Below, in pieces: positions 1 through 9,772 of a DNA stretch of 64,000 nt (its first letter is position 1; every line of letters starts with the position of its first letter). Origin of the DNA: JAWKOK01 sp963765875 (GTDB lineage Bacteria; Chloroflexota; Anaerolineae; Caldilineales; Caldilineaceae); NCBI GenBank assembly GCA_963765875.1, contig CAVXYK010000017.1:186001-250000 (forward strand), read 5' to 3'. A model generated the notes under the pieces. That model ran no database searches. It was not told the origin of the DNA and saw only the letters and a program-made list of their open reading frames with translations. The position numbers and the translations under genes are program-made.

Positions 1-46
1 ATAATCTTCCCTGCGGAATGTACCCTATGTAAGGACGCTTAAAGCC

Positions 47-3000
47 ATGTCTGATCTGAATGACCGAATCGCACAGTTACCGCCGGAAAAACGGGCCATC
101 CTAGAGCAGCGTCTCTCAGAGATTGCGCTGGCGGCTCCCAGAGACAGTGGCATACATGGGCGGGAATCCAACGAACCAGCGCCACTGTCGTTTTCTCAGG
201 AACGACTGTGGTTTCTTGCTCAGCTTTATCCCGAGCAAACCACCTACAACGAAGCTAGCGCCTTTCGACTTCGGGGAGACCTTGATGTCTCAGCACTACA
301 GGCAGCGCTCGATGGCCTCGTCCGGCGACACGAGGTGCTGCGCACGATTTACCACATCCAAGATAGCAGGCTTGTGCAGATCATTGGGGCGCCACAGGTA
401 GTGCCGATGGCTATGGTGGATCTCTCGGGCATTGAAGAGGACGAGCGAATCAGCAGTGCCCAGGCCAGCTTTGCAGCGGCCATTGAAGAGCCGTTCGACT
501 TGGCCCGAGATCTAGTGCTGCGCGCATGTCTCTACCAGCTAGATATCAACGATCATATCCTCCTGATTGTTCGTCATCACATCGCGTCAGATGCCTCGTC
601 TTCTCGCCAGTTTTGGCAGGACGTGGATGAGCTGTACACAGCCGAGACGACGGGGCAGCCGGCCCGTCTGCCTATGCTGCCGGTTCAGTACGCTGACTTC
701 GCTGTGTGGCAGAGGGAACGGCTGCAGGGAGAAATGCTGGACCAACAGCTAGAGTACTGGCGTCATAAACTTGCTGATTTGGCGCCGCTTCAACTTCCCA
801 CGGACTTTCGGCGTCCGCAAACGTTGAGTTTTCAGGGCGCAGGAGAACGCTTCATACTAGACGAGGCATTGGTTGAGAAATTACGGTTGCTTGCTCGTCA
901 CGAAAGAACCACACTCCACGTGCTGCTGACGGCAGCCTACGCTGTGCTCCTGTTTCGCATGACCTCGCAGGATGACATCGCCATAGGCGTACCGGTAGCA
1001 GGGCGGGTTCGCGTCGAGTTGGAGCCACTGATCGGTTTCTTCATCAACACGCTGGTCATCCGCGTACAGCTTCATGGCCAGAGCTCTTTCCGTGAACTGT
1101 TGCGCCAGGTGCGTCGCACAATGCTCGAAGCTCTCGATCACCAGGAAGTCCCTTTCGAGAGACTGGTAGAAGCGCTTGAGCCAGAGAGGAGCATGAACCA
1201 GAATCCTCTCATTGCCACGACATTCCAGTTTCGCGATTTCGCCAAAGCCGGTCCCGATCTGCCGCGGGTTACGGTCCAAGAGATACCGGTACCTGATCTG
1301 CACGCCAAGTTCGATATGGACTGCTCCTTAGTTGTCCACCCGGACGGCGTTGCCGGTCATTGGCGTTACTCCACCGATTTGTTCGAGCCCACAACGATTC
1401 AACGCATGATCGAACACTACCGGACACTGCTGGCGGCGATTGTCGAGGACCCTGATTGCACGATCGACAAGCTGCCGCTGTTAACCGATGCCGATCGGCA
1501 ACAACTGTTTACATTCGCGAACACCGCGTCACCGACTCCGGCGCAGGACGGGCTCGTTTATGAGCTGATTGAGCAGCAGGTCGTGCGCTCGCCGGAGGCG
1601 CCGGCCGTCAGCCTGCCTGATGATGACGGCGCCCCAGAGAAGACAATTACGATTACCTACGCTGAACTCAACCGGCGCGCGAATCAACTTGCGCGTCTCT
1701 TGCACAATCGTGGCGTTTGTCCCGGAGATACTGTCGCCCTCTTTGTCGAATCAGATCTGTCAACGTTGATAGCGATGCTGGCCATTCTCAAGGCCGGCGG
1801 CGTGTATGCCCCCCTAGACGCCAATCTGCCGGCCAAACGGCTAGAATGGATGTGCACCCATTTGCGGCCTAAGGCCTTTCTCTATCAAGATCGGCATGAT
1901 CTTGCACTACTGTCGGTTGACGACGAAATCACACATATCAACATCGACCATGTACCGGTCACAGCCCAGTCAGAAAGCAATCTGGCGGTACACATCGCAC
2001 CGGACGATGCGGCCTACGTACTCTTCACCTCCGGCTCCACCGGTCGACCAAAGGCGGTTCAAGTCCCACACAGGACACTCGCCAATCTGGCACGATGGCA
2101 ACAACACCATCCTCGGTTAAGTAAGTCAGCGCGCACTTTGCAGATTTCATCCCTGACCTTTGACGTTTCGCTACAAGAAATCCTAACCACATGGGCAGTC
2201 GGTGGGACGCTTGTCCTGCCGCCGTCAGACCTGAGAAGAGACCCCCATCAATTGCTTCACTTTATCGCCGAGAAACGGATCGAACGTCTTTTCATGCCTT
2301 ATGTGCTTTTGCAAGCGCTGGCCGACTGCGCCATCGACCGACATCCGATTCTAGATAGTCTGTGCGATATTGTCTCGGCAGGCGAGACCCTTCACCTAAC
2401 GCCATCAATCCGTACACTGATGAAGAGTTTGCCGAGGTGTCGACTGCACAATCACTATGGCCCGACAGAGAGTCATGTCGTCTCAGCCCACACGTTGATA
2501 GGCGACTGCGACGAGTGGTTAGCCGATGCACCGATCGGGAGACCTATTGCCAACACCCAGATATATCTACTTGACGGTCATTTGCAGCCGGTCCCCGTTG
2601 GTGTGCCCGGCGAACTCTATATCGGCGGCGCCGGCCTGGCACTGGGCTACCTCAACCAGCCTGACTTGACTGCTGAGCGTTTTATCTCTCACCCCTTCAG
2701 TTATGCACTCGGTGCGCGACTATACCGGACCGGTGATCTGGCCCGTTACCGAAACGACGGCGTGATCGAATTTCTTGGCCGTACAGACTGCCAAATCAAG
2801 ATTCGCGGTTTTCGTATCGAACCGGGCGAAATCGAAGCAACGCTCACTCGCCATCCCAACATCCGAACAGCGGTTGTTTTCGTGAGCGAAGATCGGCCCG
2901 GTGATCAACGGCTCGTGGCCTACGTGGTTCCAACAGCCGACGACTGTAGCACCGATCCCGCCGACCTACGGGCTTTCGTGAGCGCTAGTCTTCCTGACTA

Positions 3001-4213
3001 TATGGTGCCTGCCGCCTTTGTCGTTTTGAAGCAGCTGCCGCTTACGACGCATGGCAAGATCGATCGCAGAGCATTGCCGGCGCCGGATACTGGAGCGCAT
3101 CAGAGCGGTGCGCCGTATGTCCCGCCCCACACACCGATGGAGGAGCAGTTAGCCGAGATTTGGGCTGAGGTCCTTGGACTGGATCGGATCGGCATCCACG
3201 ACAATTTCTTTGACATTGGCGGCCACTCGCTGCTGGGGATCCAACTGTTCGCAAGAATTGAGGCGTCACTTGGCAGGAGATTGCCTCCATCGCTACTCTT
3301 TCGCGCTCAGACCGTGGCCCAATTGGCTGAGCACCTGCGACAACCGGACGTCGCTCAGCCCACTGTGGTTGTACCCCTCCAACCGCATGGAAACCGCATA
3401 CCATTATTCTGTGTGTCTTTAGGTAGTGCGGGGGCGGAGTTTCGCCACCTGGCTCAGCTATTGGGGCCCGACCAACCTCTGTATGGCCTCCAGCCGATCG
3501 GTCTCGACGATCTTGCGTCTGCCGACACCACGATTGAGGCGATGGCCACCCGTTATCTCGAGGCACTCAAAGGTATACAGCCAGAGGGACCGTACTACCT
3601 TGTCGGGCTATGCCGCAGTGGTTTGGTTGCCTTTGAGATGGCGCGCCAGTTGGAAGCTTCAGGCGAGAGGGCGGCACTGGTAGCCGTCTTGGACGGCTAT
3701 GCCCCCGCCAAGTACCGACGGCAATCCAGGGCGCTTTCCTTGCAGCGCTGGCGACTCATCTGGCAAAGCATCCCGTACTGGTTAGTGACGGCCCGGAACC
3801 TCGATCTCGGTGATATTTACTGGCGAGCCAAGAAAGAGCTAATCCATCTAAACATAAAGAGACAACGGCGATTTGGCGTCGACGCCAAATTCCAGCTGCA
3901 GGATTTTGTGGCAGATCGGTTAGCGTTGCCCGAGGAAAGACGGGACTTTATCAAAATCATTGACCAGGCGGCAAGGACCTATGAACCTGGACCGATACAA
4001 GGCCGGGTCACGCTGTTTTCGGCCAGGCACCGATCTTTCCATCTTGCCCTGTTTGGTTCAACAGACGCCGACTATGGGTGGGGATCGTTGGCTCAAGGGG
4101 GTGTGGAGATCAAGGTGATCAACGGTAACCACGCTTTCTTTTTGCCGCCGGGAGTGCACGCGCTGGCCGCCGCCCTGCGTGAGAGCTTGCCGGCTGCGGG
4201 AATGCCCCGGTAG
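47..4213 (+). CDS. Single-module nonribosomal peptide synthetase (C-A-PCP-TE)
   Basis: A 1388-residue NRPS. The condensation domain (about 45-475) carries the HHxxxD active site at H177, H178 and D182. The adenylation domain (about 500-1010) has the FTSGSTGRPK loop near residue 660, FDVSLQE, YGPTES, YRTGDL and the THGKIDR lysine. The carrier domain has DNFFDIGGHS with phosphopantetheine Ser1061. A C-terminal type I thioesterase shows GLCRSG with Cys1189 where serine is usual, and His1362 in NGNHAFF. Aligning the pocket by eye to GrsA gives DVQYVAHVVK, close to known L-proline codes, so proline activation is inferred. Having C first and TE last, it looks like a terminating module fed by an upstream NRPS or acyl carrier outside the window. 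The ATG at 47 has only a weak Shine-Dalgarno. No frameshift is visible across 4.2 kb. Confidence 0.95.
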   Translation: MSDLNDRIAQLPPEKRAILEQRLSEIALAAPRDSGIHGRESNEPAPLSFSQERLWFLAQLYPEQTTYNEASAFRLRGDLDVSALQAALDGLVRRHEVLRTIYHIQDSRLVQIIGAPQVVPMAMVDLSGIEEDERISSAQASFAAAIEEPFDLARDLVLRACLYQLDINDHILLIVRHHIASDASSSRQFWQDVDELYTAETTGQPARLPMLPVQYADFAVWQRERLQGEMLDQQLEYWRHKLADLAPLQLPTDFRRPQTLSFQGAGERFILDEALVEKLRLLARHERTTLHVLLTAAYAVLLFRMTSQDDIAIGVPVAGRVRVELEPLIGFFINTLVIRVQLHGQSSFRELLRQVRRTMLEALDHQEVPFERLVEALEPERSMNQNPLIATTFQFRDFAKAGPDLPRVTVQEIPVPDLHAKFDMDCSLVVHPDGVAGHWRYSTDLFEPTTIQRMIEHYRTLLAAIVEDPDCTIDKLPLLTDADRQQLFTFANTASPTPAQDGLVYELIEQQVVRSPEAPAVSLPDDDGAPEKTITITYAELNRRANQLARLLHNRGVCPGDTVALFVESDLSTLIAMLAILKAGGVYAPLDANLPAKRLEWMCTHLRPKAFLYQDRHDLALLSVDDEITHINIDHVPVTAQSESNLAVHIAPDDAAYVLFTSGSTGRPKAVQVPHRTLANLARWQQHHPRLSKSARTLQISSLTFDVSLQEILTTWAVGGTLVLPPSDLRRDPHQLLHFIAEKRIERLFMPYVLLQALADCAIDRHPILDSLCDIVSAGETLHLTPSIRTLMKSLPRCRLHNHYGPTESHVVSAHTLIGDCDEWLADAPIGRPIANTQIYLLDGHLQPVPVGVPGELYIGGAGLALGYLNQPDLTAERFISHPFSYALGARLYRTGDLARYRNDGVIEFLGRTDCQIKIRGFRIEPGEIEATLTRHPNIRTAVVFVSEDRPGDQRLVAYVVPTADDCSTDPADLRAFVSASLPDYMVPAAFVVLKQLPLTTHGKIDRRALPAPDTGAHQSGAPYVPPHTPMEEQLAEIWAEVLGLDRIGIHDNFFDIGGHSLLGIQLFARIEASLGRRLPPSLLFRAQTVAQLAEHLRQPDVAQPTVVVPLQPHGNRIPLFCVSLGSAGAEFRHLAQLLGPDQPLYGLQPIGLDDLASADTTIEAMATRYLEALKGIQPEGPYYLVGLCRSGLVAFEMARQLEASGERAALVAVLDGYAPAKYRRQSRALSLQRWRLIWQSIPYWLVTARNLDLGDIYWRAKKELIHLNIKRQRRFGVDAKFQLQDFVADRLALPEERRDFIKIIDQAARTYEPGPIQGRVTLFSARHRSFHLALFGSTDADYGWGSLAQGGVEIKVINGNHAFFLPPGVHALAAALRESLPAAGMPR

Positions 4214-4224
4214 ATGCTTCACGA

Positions 4225-4495
4225 TCTCTGCAAATCGAACGTTTCGGATCGAGAGTCGGAGGAATCTCCGCCAATTTCTCTCGTCAAGACCCAGTCGGCC
4301 GCTTTGACATTGCTCTCGACGTGAGCCAGTTAGGTGGCCCCGGAAATGACTGAACAGACCTGGGGCTCGGCCAAAAGCCAGACCTGCGCCAGTTCATTCA
4401 GGCCTCGTTCACGGGCGTCGGCCCAGGCGGAGAGCGCTTCCACTGTGCCTTAGGTGGTTGCGGTCATATACTGCTGGACGTAGCCGCTGGCAAGT
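4225..4495 (-). pseudogene. Decayed C-terminal fragment of a second aldo/keto reductase
   Basis: Read on the minus strand from 4495, this stretch translates to a recognisable aldo/keto reductase tail: LASGYVQQYM, a stop, ELAQVWLLAEPQVCSVISGAT, another stop, then HVESNVKAADWVLT. Two in-frame TAA codons and no start mark it as a remnant. The tail differs from that of the intact reductase next door, whose last 30 bases it overlaps, so it comes from a distinct paralogue. The alternative, a sequencing-damaged end of a larger gene, is less likely because two stops lie in the same frame. Confidence 0.7.
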
Positions 4496-5468
4496 TGGTG
4501 CAATCATCCCAATGTTGAATGAGGGGCGCCAGTGCGGTCCAGAACAGTTCTGGAATCGGAACCTCAGCGGCACGCGCATTGGCAATCGCCTCTTCGGGGA
4601 AACGTGCGCCGGGAATGGTGCTCGCGACCTGCGGATGGCGGGTCACCCACTGAAGCGCAGCGGCCAGTAGGGGGACATCGTGCTCCTGGCACAATGCCTG
4701 GATCTTGCCTGCGTGGGCCTGGCAAGCCGCGCCGTAGTGGCGGTCGTAGTAGACGGCGTCCGGCTGTGGACCGGTAGCAAGCAGACCACGTTCGATCGAT
4801 GTGGCAATGACCAAGCCAACGTTGTGCGCTTCCGCAGCAGGAAGAATACGTTTGGCCGCATATTGGTTGAGCAGGCTCCACGCCCGAGGAACCACGGCAA
4901 CGTCAAACTCACCGGTCTCGATGTAGTCAGCGTTGACACGCGGATCGTCGGCTGCTGTGCCGATATACCCGACGAGCTTCTGATCCTGTAGATGACGCAA
5001 CGCCCCAAGCGCCCGATCGTTGCCCAGCACCTCGGCCATGGAGACGCCCATGGCGTCGTGGATGTAGACGATCTCAAGTCGATCCAACCCTAATCGTGTC
5101 AAGCTGGCCTCGACGCCGCGAACTACCGCATCATACCTGTAGTCATAGCCGCCTACAGAGCGCCCAACTTTGGTTGTCACCAGGCAGTTTGCCGCCAGAT
5201 CCGGCCGCGCGCGCAAGACACTGCCGATGATCTCTTCCGAACGGCCACCGCCATAGAGCGATGCCGTGTCGACCAGCGTGCAGCCCGCTTCCAGCGCAGC
5301 CACGACGGTCTGAAACCCGAGTTCCTCGTCAATGTCGCGGATAAGGTCATCGTAGGGGACATGGGTGGCATGAATGATACGCATGCCCAAGAATGCGGTA
5401 CCCAGGCCTACGATAGATACATCCAGGCCTGTTCTCCCTAACACTTTGTGTCTCATTGCCTTGCGCAC
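4464..5468 (-). CDS. Aldo/keto reductase (aldose dehydrogenase-like)
   Basis: An NAD(P)-dependent TIM-barrel oxidoreductase of the aldo/keto reductase family, near the D-threo-aldose 1-dehydrogenase/pyridoxal dehydrogenase branch (family knowledge). Numbering from the GTG at 5468, the catalytic tetrad is visible as Asp67 (LVDTAS), Tyr72 (LYGGG), Lys100 (TTKVG) and His137 (YIHDA). The C-terminal half keeps LLAAALQW and ASTIPGA. The reading frame can open at GTG 5468 or ATG 5456; AGAAAGG upstream sits at better spacing for the ATG, giving 330 residues. The last 10 residues (AATSSSI end) run into the decayed paralogue, so the natural C-terminus may have been altered. It probably oxidises a sugar or reduces an aldehyde; the substrate cannot be read from sequence. 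Confidence 0.9.
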   Translation of the reverse strand: MRKAMRHKVLGRTGLDVSIVGLGTAFLGMRIIHATHVPYDDLIRDIDEELGFQTVVAALEAGCTLVDTASLYGGGRSEEIIGSVLRARPDLAANCLVTTKVGRSVGGYDYRYDAVVRGVEASLTRLGLDRLEIVYIHDAMGVSMAEVLGNDRALGALRHLQDQKLVGYIGTAADDPRVNADYIETGEFDVAVVPRAWSLLNQYAAKRILPAAEAHNVGLVIATSIERGLLATGPQPDAVYYDRHYGAACQAHAGKIQALCQEHDVPLLAAALQWVTRHPQVASTIPGARFPEEAIANARAAEVPIPELFWTALAPLIQHWDDCTNLPAATSSSI

Positions 5469-5498
5469 CTTTCTGCTCTATCGACCACAAACCATCGT

Positions 5499-5560
5499 GA
5501 GCGCAATCCAAAAGAGCGACCGGCGAAAGGTTTCGCCGGTCGCTCTTTTGGATTGCGCTC
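5499..5560. terminator. Perfect 30-bp inverted repeat, probable bidirectional terminator
   Basis: Positions 5499-5528 and 5531-5560 are exact reverse complements separated by GG. The inner GC-rich stem (GAGCGACCGGCGAAA) is flanked by AAAA on one side and TTTT on the other, which is the layout of an intrinsic terminator working in both directions; the outer GAGCGCAATCC arm extends the stem further. It starts 2 bases past the CCA end of the minus-strand tRNA-Leu and would end that transcript before the aldo/keto reductase. Confidence 0.8.
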
Positions 5561-5562
5561 TT

Positions 5563-5648
<86 letters not shown>

Positions 5649-5963
5649 ATGCTTATCATTCAAGCACCCAGATTATACGCAGGTCACGACGAAAGTCAAA
5701 ATTGGCGTGATCAAAGCCCCTCTTCCCTTCCTCCGTATCTCCGTGTGTCCTCCATACCTTCCGTGCCCATCGTTGATCTCTTTCTTTCGGGCAATGTTGA
5801 CAAAACTCTAACACAATTCAGACGTTGGTCTTGCATGTTCATGGTAGAGTATGAAGGTATAAAATTGATACAAAAAATCGTGACAAGCGGAGGCTGAGTC
5901 CAAACAATACCTCAGCCTGTCATTGTGTCGAAATTGTCGATAAACATTGACCGGAGGAAAACA
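5649..5963. promoter_or_regulatory. Divergent upstream region of tRNA-Leu and htpG
   Basis: No gene is seen. The region must hold the promoters for tRNA-Leu (minus) and htpG (plus). A TTGACA lies at 5797-5802 but has no convincing -10 at normal spacing. No CIRCE-type heat-shock inverted repeat was found. Around 5735-5770 is a CTCCGTATCTCCGTGTGTCCTCC tract resembling the one at 9705-9745, an interspersed repeat. The htpG ribosome binding site GGAGG is at 5953-5957. Confidence 0.4.
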
Positions 5964-7956
5964 ATGACCGAAGCAACAAAAACCGCCCCTGAATCCCTAG
6001 AATACCGCACAGAAGTCAAGCAGTTGCTCGATATTCTGGCCCATTCGCTCTACACTGACCGCGAGATTTTTCTGCGCGAGTTGATCTCCAACGCATCGGA
6101 TGCGCTCAACCGCGTCCAGTTCGAAATGCTGACCAATCACGAAGTCGTCGATGCCGATGCACCACTGGCCATTACCCTGGCATATCGACAGCGATGACAA
6201 GACCCTGACCATCAGCGACACCGGCATCGGCATGAACCACGACGAGATGGTCGAAAACCTGGGCACCATCGCCCACTCAGGAGCCAAGTCTTTTCTGGAG
6301 GAGGCCGCGGACAAGCCCCAGTCACTAGACGAGATCATCGGCCAATTCGGCGTGGGCTTCTACTCCGTCTTCATGGCCGCCAAAGAGGTGACCGTCTCCT
6401 CCAAATCCTACCGCCCGGACGAGCAGGCCTGGACATGGCGCTCCAATGGCGACAGCCGCTACACGCTGGAACCCAGCGACAAGGAGACTCGCGGCACCGA
6501 CATCCGCATCGAACTCAAGGATGACGCCGACGAATTTGCCAATGCCTGGCGGCTGGAGCAGATTGTCAAGAAGCACTCAGACTACGTCTCCTTCCCCATT
6601 TTCGTTATCGACACTGCCCCAGAGGGAGAAGAGGTCGCGGAAGTTATCGAGAACGAAGACGGCGACGTGATCGAGGCCGAGGCTGTCGAGAAGGCCGAGC
6701 CGACGCCGGTCAACCGGCAGACGGCTATCTGGCGTCAGTCACCCTCCAAGGTGGAGGACAAAGAGTACACCGAATTCTACAAGCAACTGACCTTCGACTT
6801 CAGCGATCCGCTGGCCCACGTGCATCTGGTCTCGGACATGCCGGTCAATGTGCGCAGCATTCTTTTTGTGCCCTCCAAGCGCGAGCGCAATCTGATGACG
6901 GCCGACTCGGACCACGGGCTACGTCTCTACTCGCGCAAGGTGCTGATTCAGGAGCGCAACCGCGATCTGCTGCCCGACTATCTGCGCTTCGTGGAAGGCG
7001 TGGTCGACTCGGAGGACTTGCCGCTCAACGTCTCGCGCGAGATGGTGCAGAGCAACCCCATGATGCGCCAGCTTCGCAAGGCGCTGACCGGTCGCGTCAC
7101 CAAAGAGATCCAATCCCTTGCCGCCGATGAAGAGACCCCCGAGACCTACCGCACCTTCTGGGACCAGTTCGGCATCTTCATCAAAGAGGGCGTGGCCACC
7201 GACCCATCCAGCCACGAAACGCTGCTGGACCTGCTGCGCTTCCACTCTCTAAAGCATGGCGACGAAACGGATCTGATTTCGCTGAGTGATTATGTGGCAC
7301 AGATGAGCGAGGAGCAGACCGAGATCTACTATGTGCTGGGCGAAGATCTGCGCTCAGTGGCACGCAGCCCCCATTTGGACTACTTCCGTTCCAACGAAGT
7401 CGACGTGCTCTATCTCATCGACCCCATCGATGGCTACATGATGGCCATGGTCAACGAATATGACGGGAAGTCATTCCGCAACGTTGACGATGCCGGACTC
7501 GAGTTACCCGAGTCGGAGGATGACGCCAAGGAAGAAGAGTCGGTCGACCAGGAGGAGTTCGATCATCTGATTGAGCGCTTCAAGAGTGTGTTGGGTGACC
7601 GCGTGGTTGACGTCAACGAGTCCAAGCAGTTGGTCAACAGCCCCTGTCGATTGGTTTCACCCCAGGATGACATGGACCGAGACATGCAGCGACTTCGTCG
7701 TCTGATGGGCGAGGATGTGGGGACGCCAAAAAAGATCATGCAACTGAATCGCCGCCACCCCATCGTGGTCAACGTGGCCGAGATTCTGGAAGCGACCCCA
7801 GACGACGCGCTCATCGACACGGCCATCGAGCAGTTGTTCGACAACGCGCTGCTCCTGGAGGGCATTCATCCCAACCCGACCGACATGGTTGAGCGCATCC
7901 AGGCGCTGATGGCCAGCGCTGTGGCCTCGCATACGCCGCAGGACGACGCGGAATAA
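5964..7956 (+). CDS. htpG: Molecular chaperone HtpG (Hsp90), one frameshift
   Basis: Cytosolic ATP-dependent Hsp90 chaperone of about 660 residues. The N-terminal GHKL ATPase is clear: LRELISNASDALNR with the Mg-binding Asn, DTGIGM, and GQFGVGFYSVF. The middle domain has FYKQLTFDF, LFVPSKRE and LPLNVSREMVQ with the conserved Arg; the C-terminal dimerisation domain reaches LLEGIHPNP. The start is ATG 5964, set by GGAGGAAAACA just upstream; an upstream in-frame start at 5925 lacks a ribosome site. The frame breaks near 6178 in ITLxHIDSDDKT: reading CTGCAT instead of CTGGCAT joins both halves perfectly, so one extra G is present. Because Hsp90 is otherwise fully conserved, a sequencing error is the likely cause. 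A terminator follows at 8020. Confidence 0.95.
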
Positions 7957-8019
7957 CGCAAGGATAGAACGCGGATGAGGCGGATTGGGCTGATTTTCGC
8001 GGATTGATTTGATAACAAG

Positions 8020-8053
8020 GAAGTCCGGCATCTTGTAGATGCCGGACTTCTTT
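8020..8053. terminator. Bidirectional intrinsic terminator between htpG and sugar kinase
   Basis: GAAGTCCGGCATC (8020-8032) pairs exactly with GATGCCGGACTTC (8038-8050) around a 5-base loop, with AA before and TTT after. It sits between convergent htpG (plus) and the FGGY kinase (minus), so it can serve both. Confidence 0.85.
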
Positions 8054-8079
8054 GGTTCGGGAACTTCCAGGAAGATGGG

Positions 8080-9580
8080 CTATGCGTACAGCCGCTCATA
8101 CAGATCCACCTGACGCTCCAATGCCTCCTGGTGGACGGCATGGCGAATCGGCACCCGGCTCGTAGACCTTGCCGGTGGCCGGCGGCAGATCCGACGGCTT
8201 GCCGATTTGCCCCAACGCCTCCAGCGCAAGCAGGGCAATGCCTCTGCTGGTCAGTTCGCTCTCTTCCAGGGCCACGACCGGCTGGCCGAGGACATCGGCC
8301 ATGATCTGCATCCAGGCGGGCGATTGGAGCAGCGCACCGCCGCTGGCGATGATGGTCTGGCGGCTGTCCGCAGGCAGATGGGCCTTGATACGCCCATAGA
8401 TCAAGGCAAAGCGATAGGCAATGCTCTCCAGCGAAGCCTGTACAAAATCGGCGGCATCGGTGTGCATGGAGACGCCGCTGAACGTCCCCCGGGCTGACTC
8501 GTTCCAACCCGGCGCACGCTCGCCGCCGATGAAGGGAAGCACGGTCAAGCCATGGGCCGCAGGCGGTCTTTGCACCAACTCAGCCTCCAACTGAGCAGCG
8601 GGCGGCAACTGCAATGTCTGCGAAAGCCAGGCAAAGAGGCTGCCTCCCTCAGTGGTGGCCCCGCCCAACAGGCCGCGAGCCGCATCCACCCGATAGAGCC
8701 AAAGGCCCGACGGCACCGAATCGATGCTCGGATCGACGACCATACGCATGGCCCCGGTGGTGCCGATGGTGAGGGCGATGCGATCCGGGGTATCACAACC
8801 GCTGCCGATGTTGGCGGCCGCGCCGTCGCCGATGGCGGGACAGAGGGCAGCCTTCGCCAACTGTGGCCAACGTTCTGACCACTCAGGCTGCAAACCATCC
8901 ACCATGTCAGAAAAATCGACCAAGGGCGACAGGCGATCGGCTCCGACGCCCAACAACTCCAGCCATGCCCCGTCCCAAGCCAGCGCCCGCCGGTTGAGCA
9001 GCCCGCTCCACGAAGCCACGCTGTTGCTGACCGTCATCACGCCGGTCAGCCGCTCCTGGACATATTCGCCGATCGAGATCCACTTGGCGACATGTGCCCA
9101 CAGCTCGGGCTGGAAACGTTGCAGCCAGCGGAAACGGGCCGGCAGATAGGACGTGTGCAACATGCAGCCAGTGCGATCATGGGACTCTGCCAGCCCCTCC
9201 TCGCCCAGCTCGGCCCGCAGCGCCTGGGCATCGAAGGCATTGCGGGTGTCGGCATAGGTGTAGACTGGCGTGACCGCCAGGCCCTCTTCATCCACACCCA
9301 GCACGTTACCGACAAAGGTGTCCATGGCAATGGCTGCAATCGGTGTGTCAGTGTCGTCGAGCCCGCCAAGCAACTGGTCGATGGCCGCCACCACGTTGTC
9401 GAAGAGATGCTCGGCATCAAACTCGGCGCCGCCGTCAGAGGTGGTGTGCAGCCGATTGGAGACCTGGCTGACACAGCCGGGCACGGGCCGGGCCGTTGCA
9501 TCAAAAAGCATGGCACGGGTCGACGTGGTGCCGAGATCGATGGTCAAGATCAGAGGGGTCGGGTTCAGAGATGTCTGCAT
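8080..9580 (-). CDS. FGGY-family carbohydrate kinase (gluconokinase-like), frameshift near C-terminus
   Basis: ATP-dependent sugar kinase of about 500 residues with the ASKHA fold. The N-terminal phosphate-1 motif is TIDLGTTSTRAM (about residues 13-24); the centre has AIGDGAAANIGSG and TIGTTGAMR; the C-terminal adenosine motif is IASGGALLQSP. The arrangement and the GGERAPGW segment resemble gluconokinase-type FGGY proteins rather than glycerol kinase; the sugar is inferred only loosely. The open frame ends in nonsense (PCRPPGGIGASGG), but dropping one G from the GGG near 8155 restores IRHAVHQEALERQVDLYERLYA with a stop at 8080-8082, a normal FGGY tail. It shares a divergent upstream region with the helicase. 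Confidence 0.88.
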
Positions 9581-9654
9581 TTTGACCGACTTTCCATTTG
9601 CTGAGCTTCTGTGAGAAGATTGGGGCGAATCGATTGTGACCTAAGGATTTTGCC

Positions 9655-9745
9655 ACAGATTGACACAGATAAAAACCTGATGTGCACGGATATTTTTCTT
9701 TTCCTCTGTGCTCTCCGTGCAGCCTCCGTGCCTCTGTGTTGTAGA
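9655..9745. repeat. Interspersed repeat tracts upstream of helicase
   Basis: CACAGATTGACACAGAT (from about 9656) is a variant of the CACAGATAGACACAGAT tract near 16914-16929 and of its inverted copy near 17260. It is followed by CTCTGTGCTCTCCGTG...CCTCCGTGCCTCTGTG, which resembles 5735-5770. These are non-coding repeats in the divergent kinase/helicase spacer. Confidence 0.5.
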
Positions 9746-9772
9746 TCTTTTCCTTTGCAGATTAGAGTCTCC

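Noticed and set aside
5797..5825. Sigma-70 promoter with TTGACA for htpG
   Set aside because: No acceptable -10 at 16-18 bases, so it is not called as a promoter.
5925..5963. Upstream start for HtpG
   Set aside because: The strong GGAGG directly precedes ATG 5964, and the extra residues do not match Hsp90.
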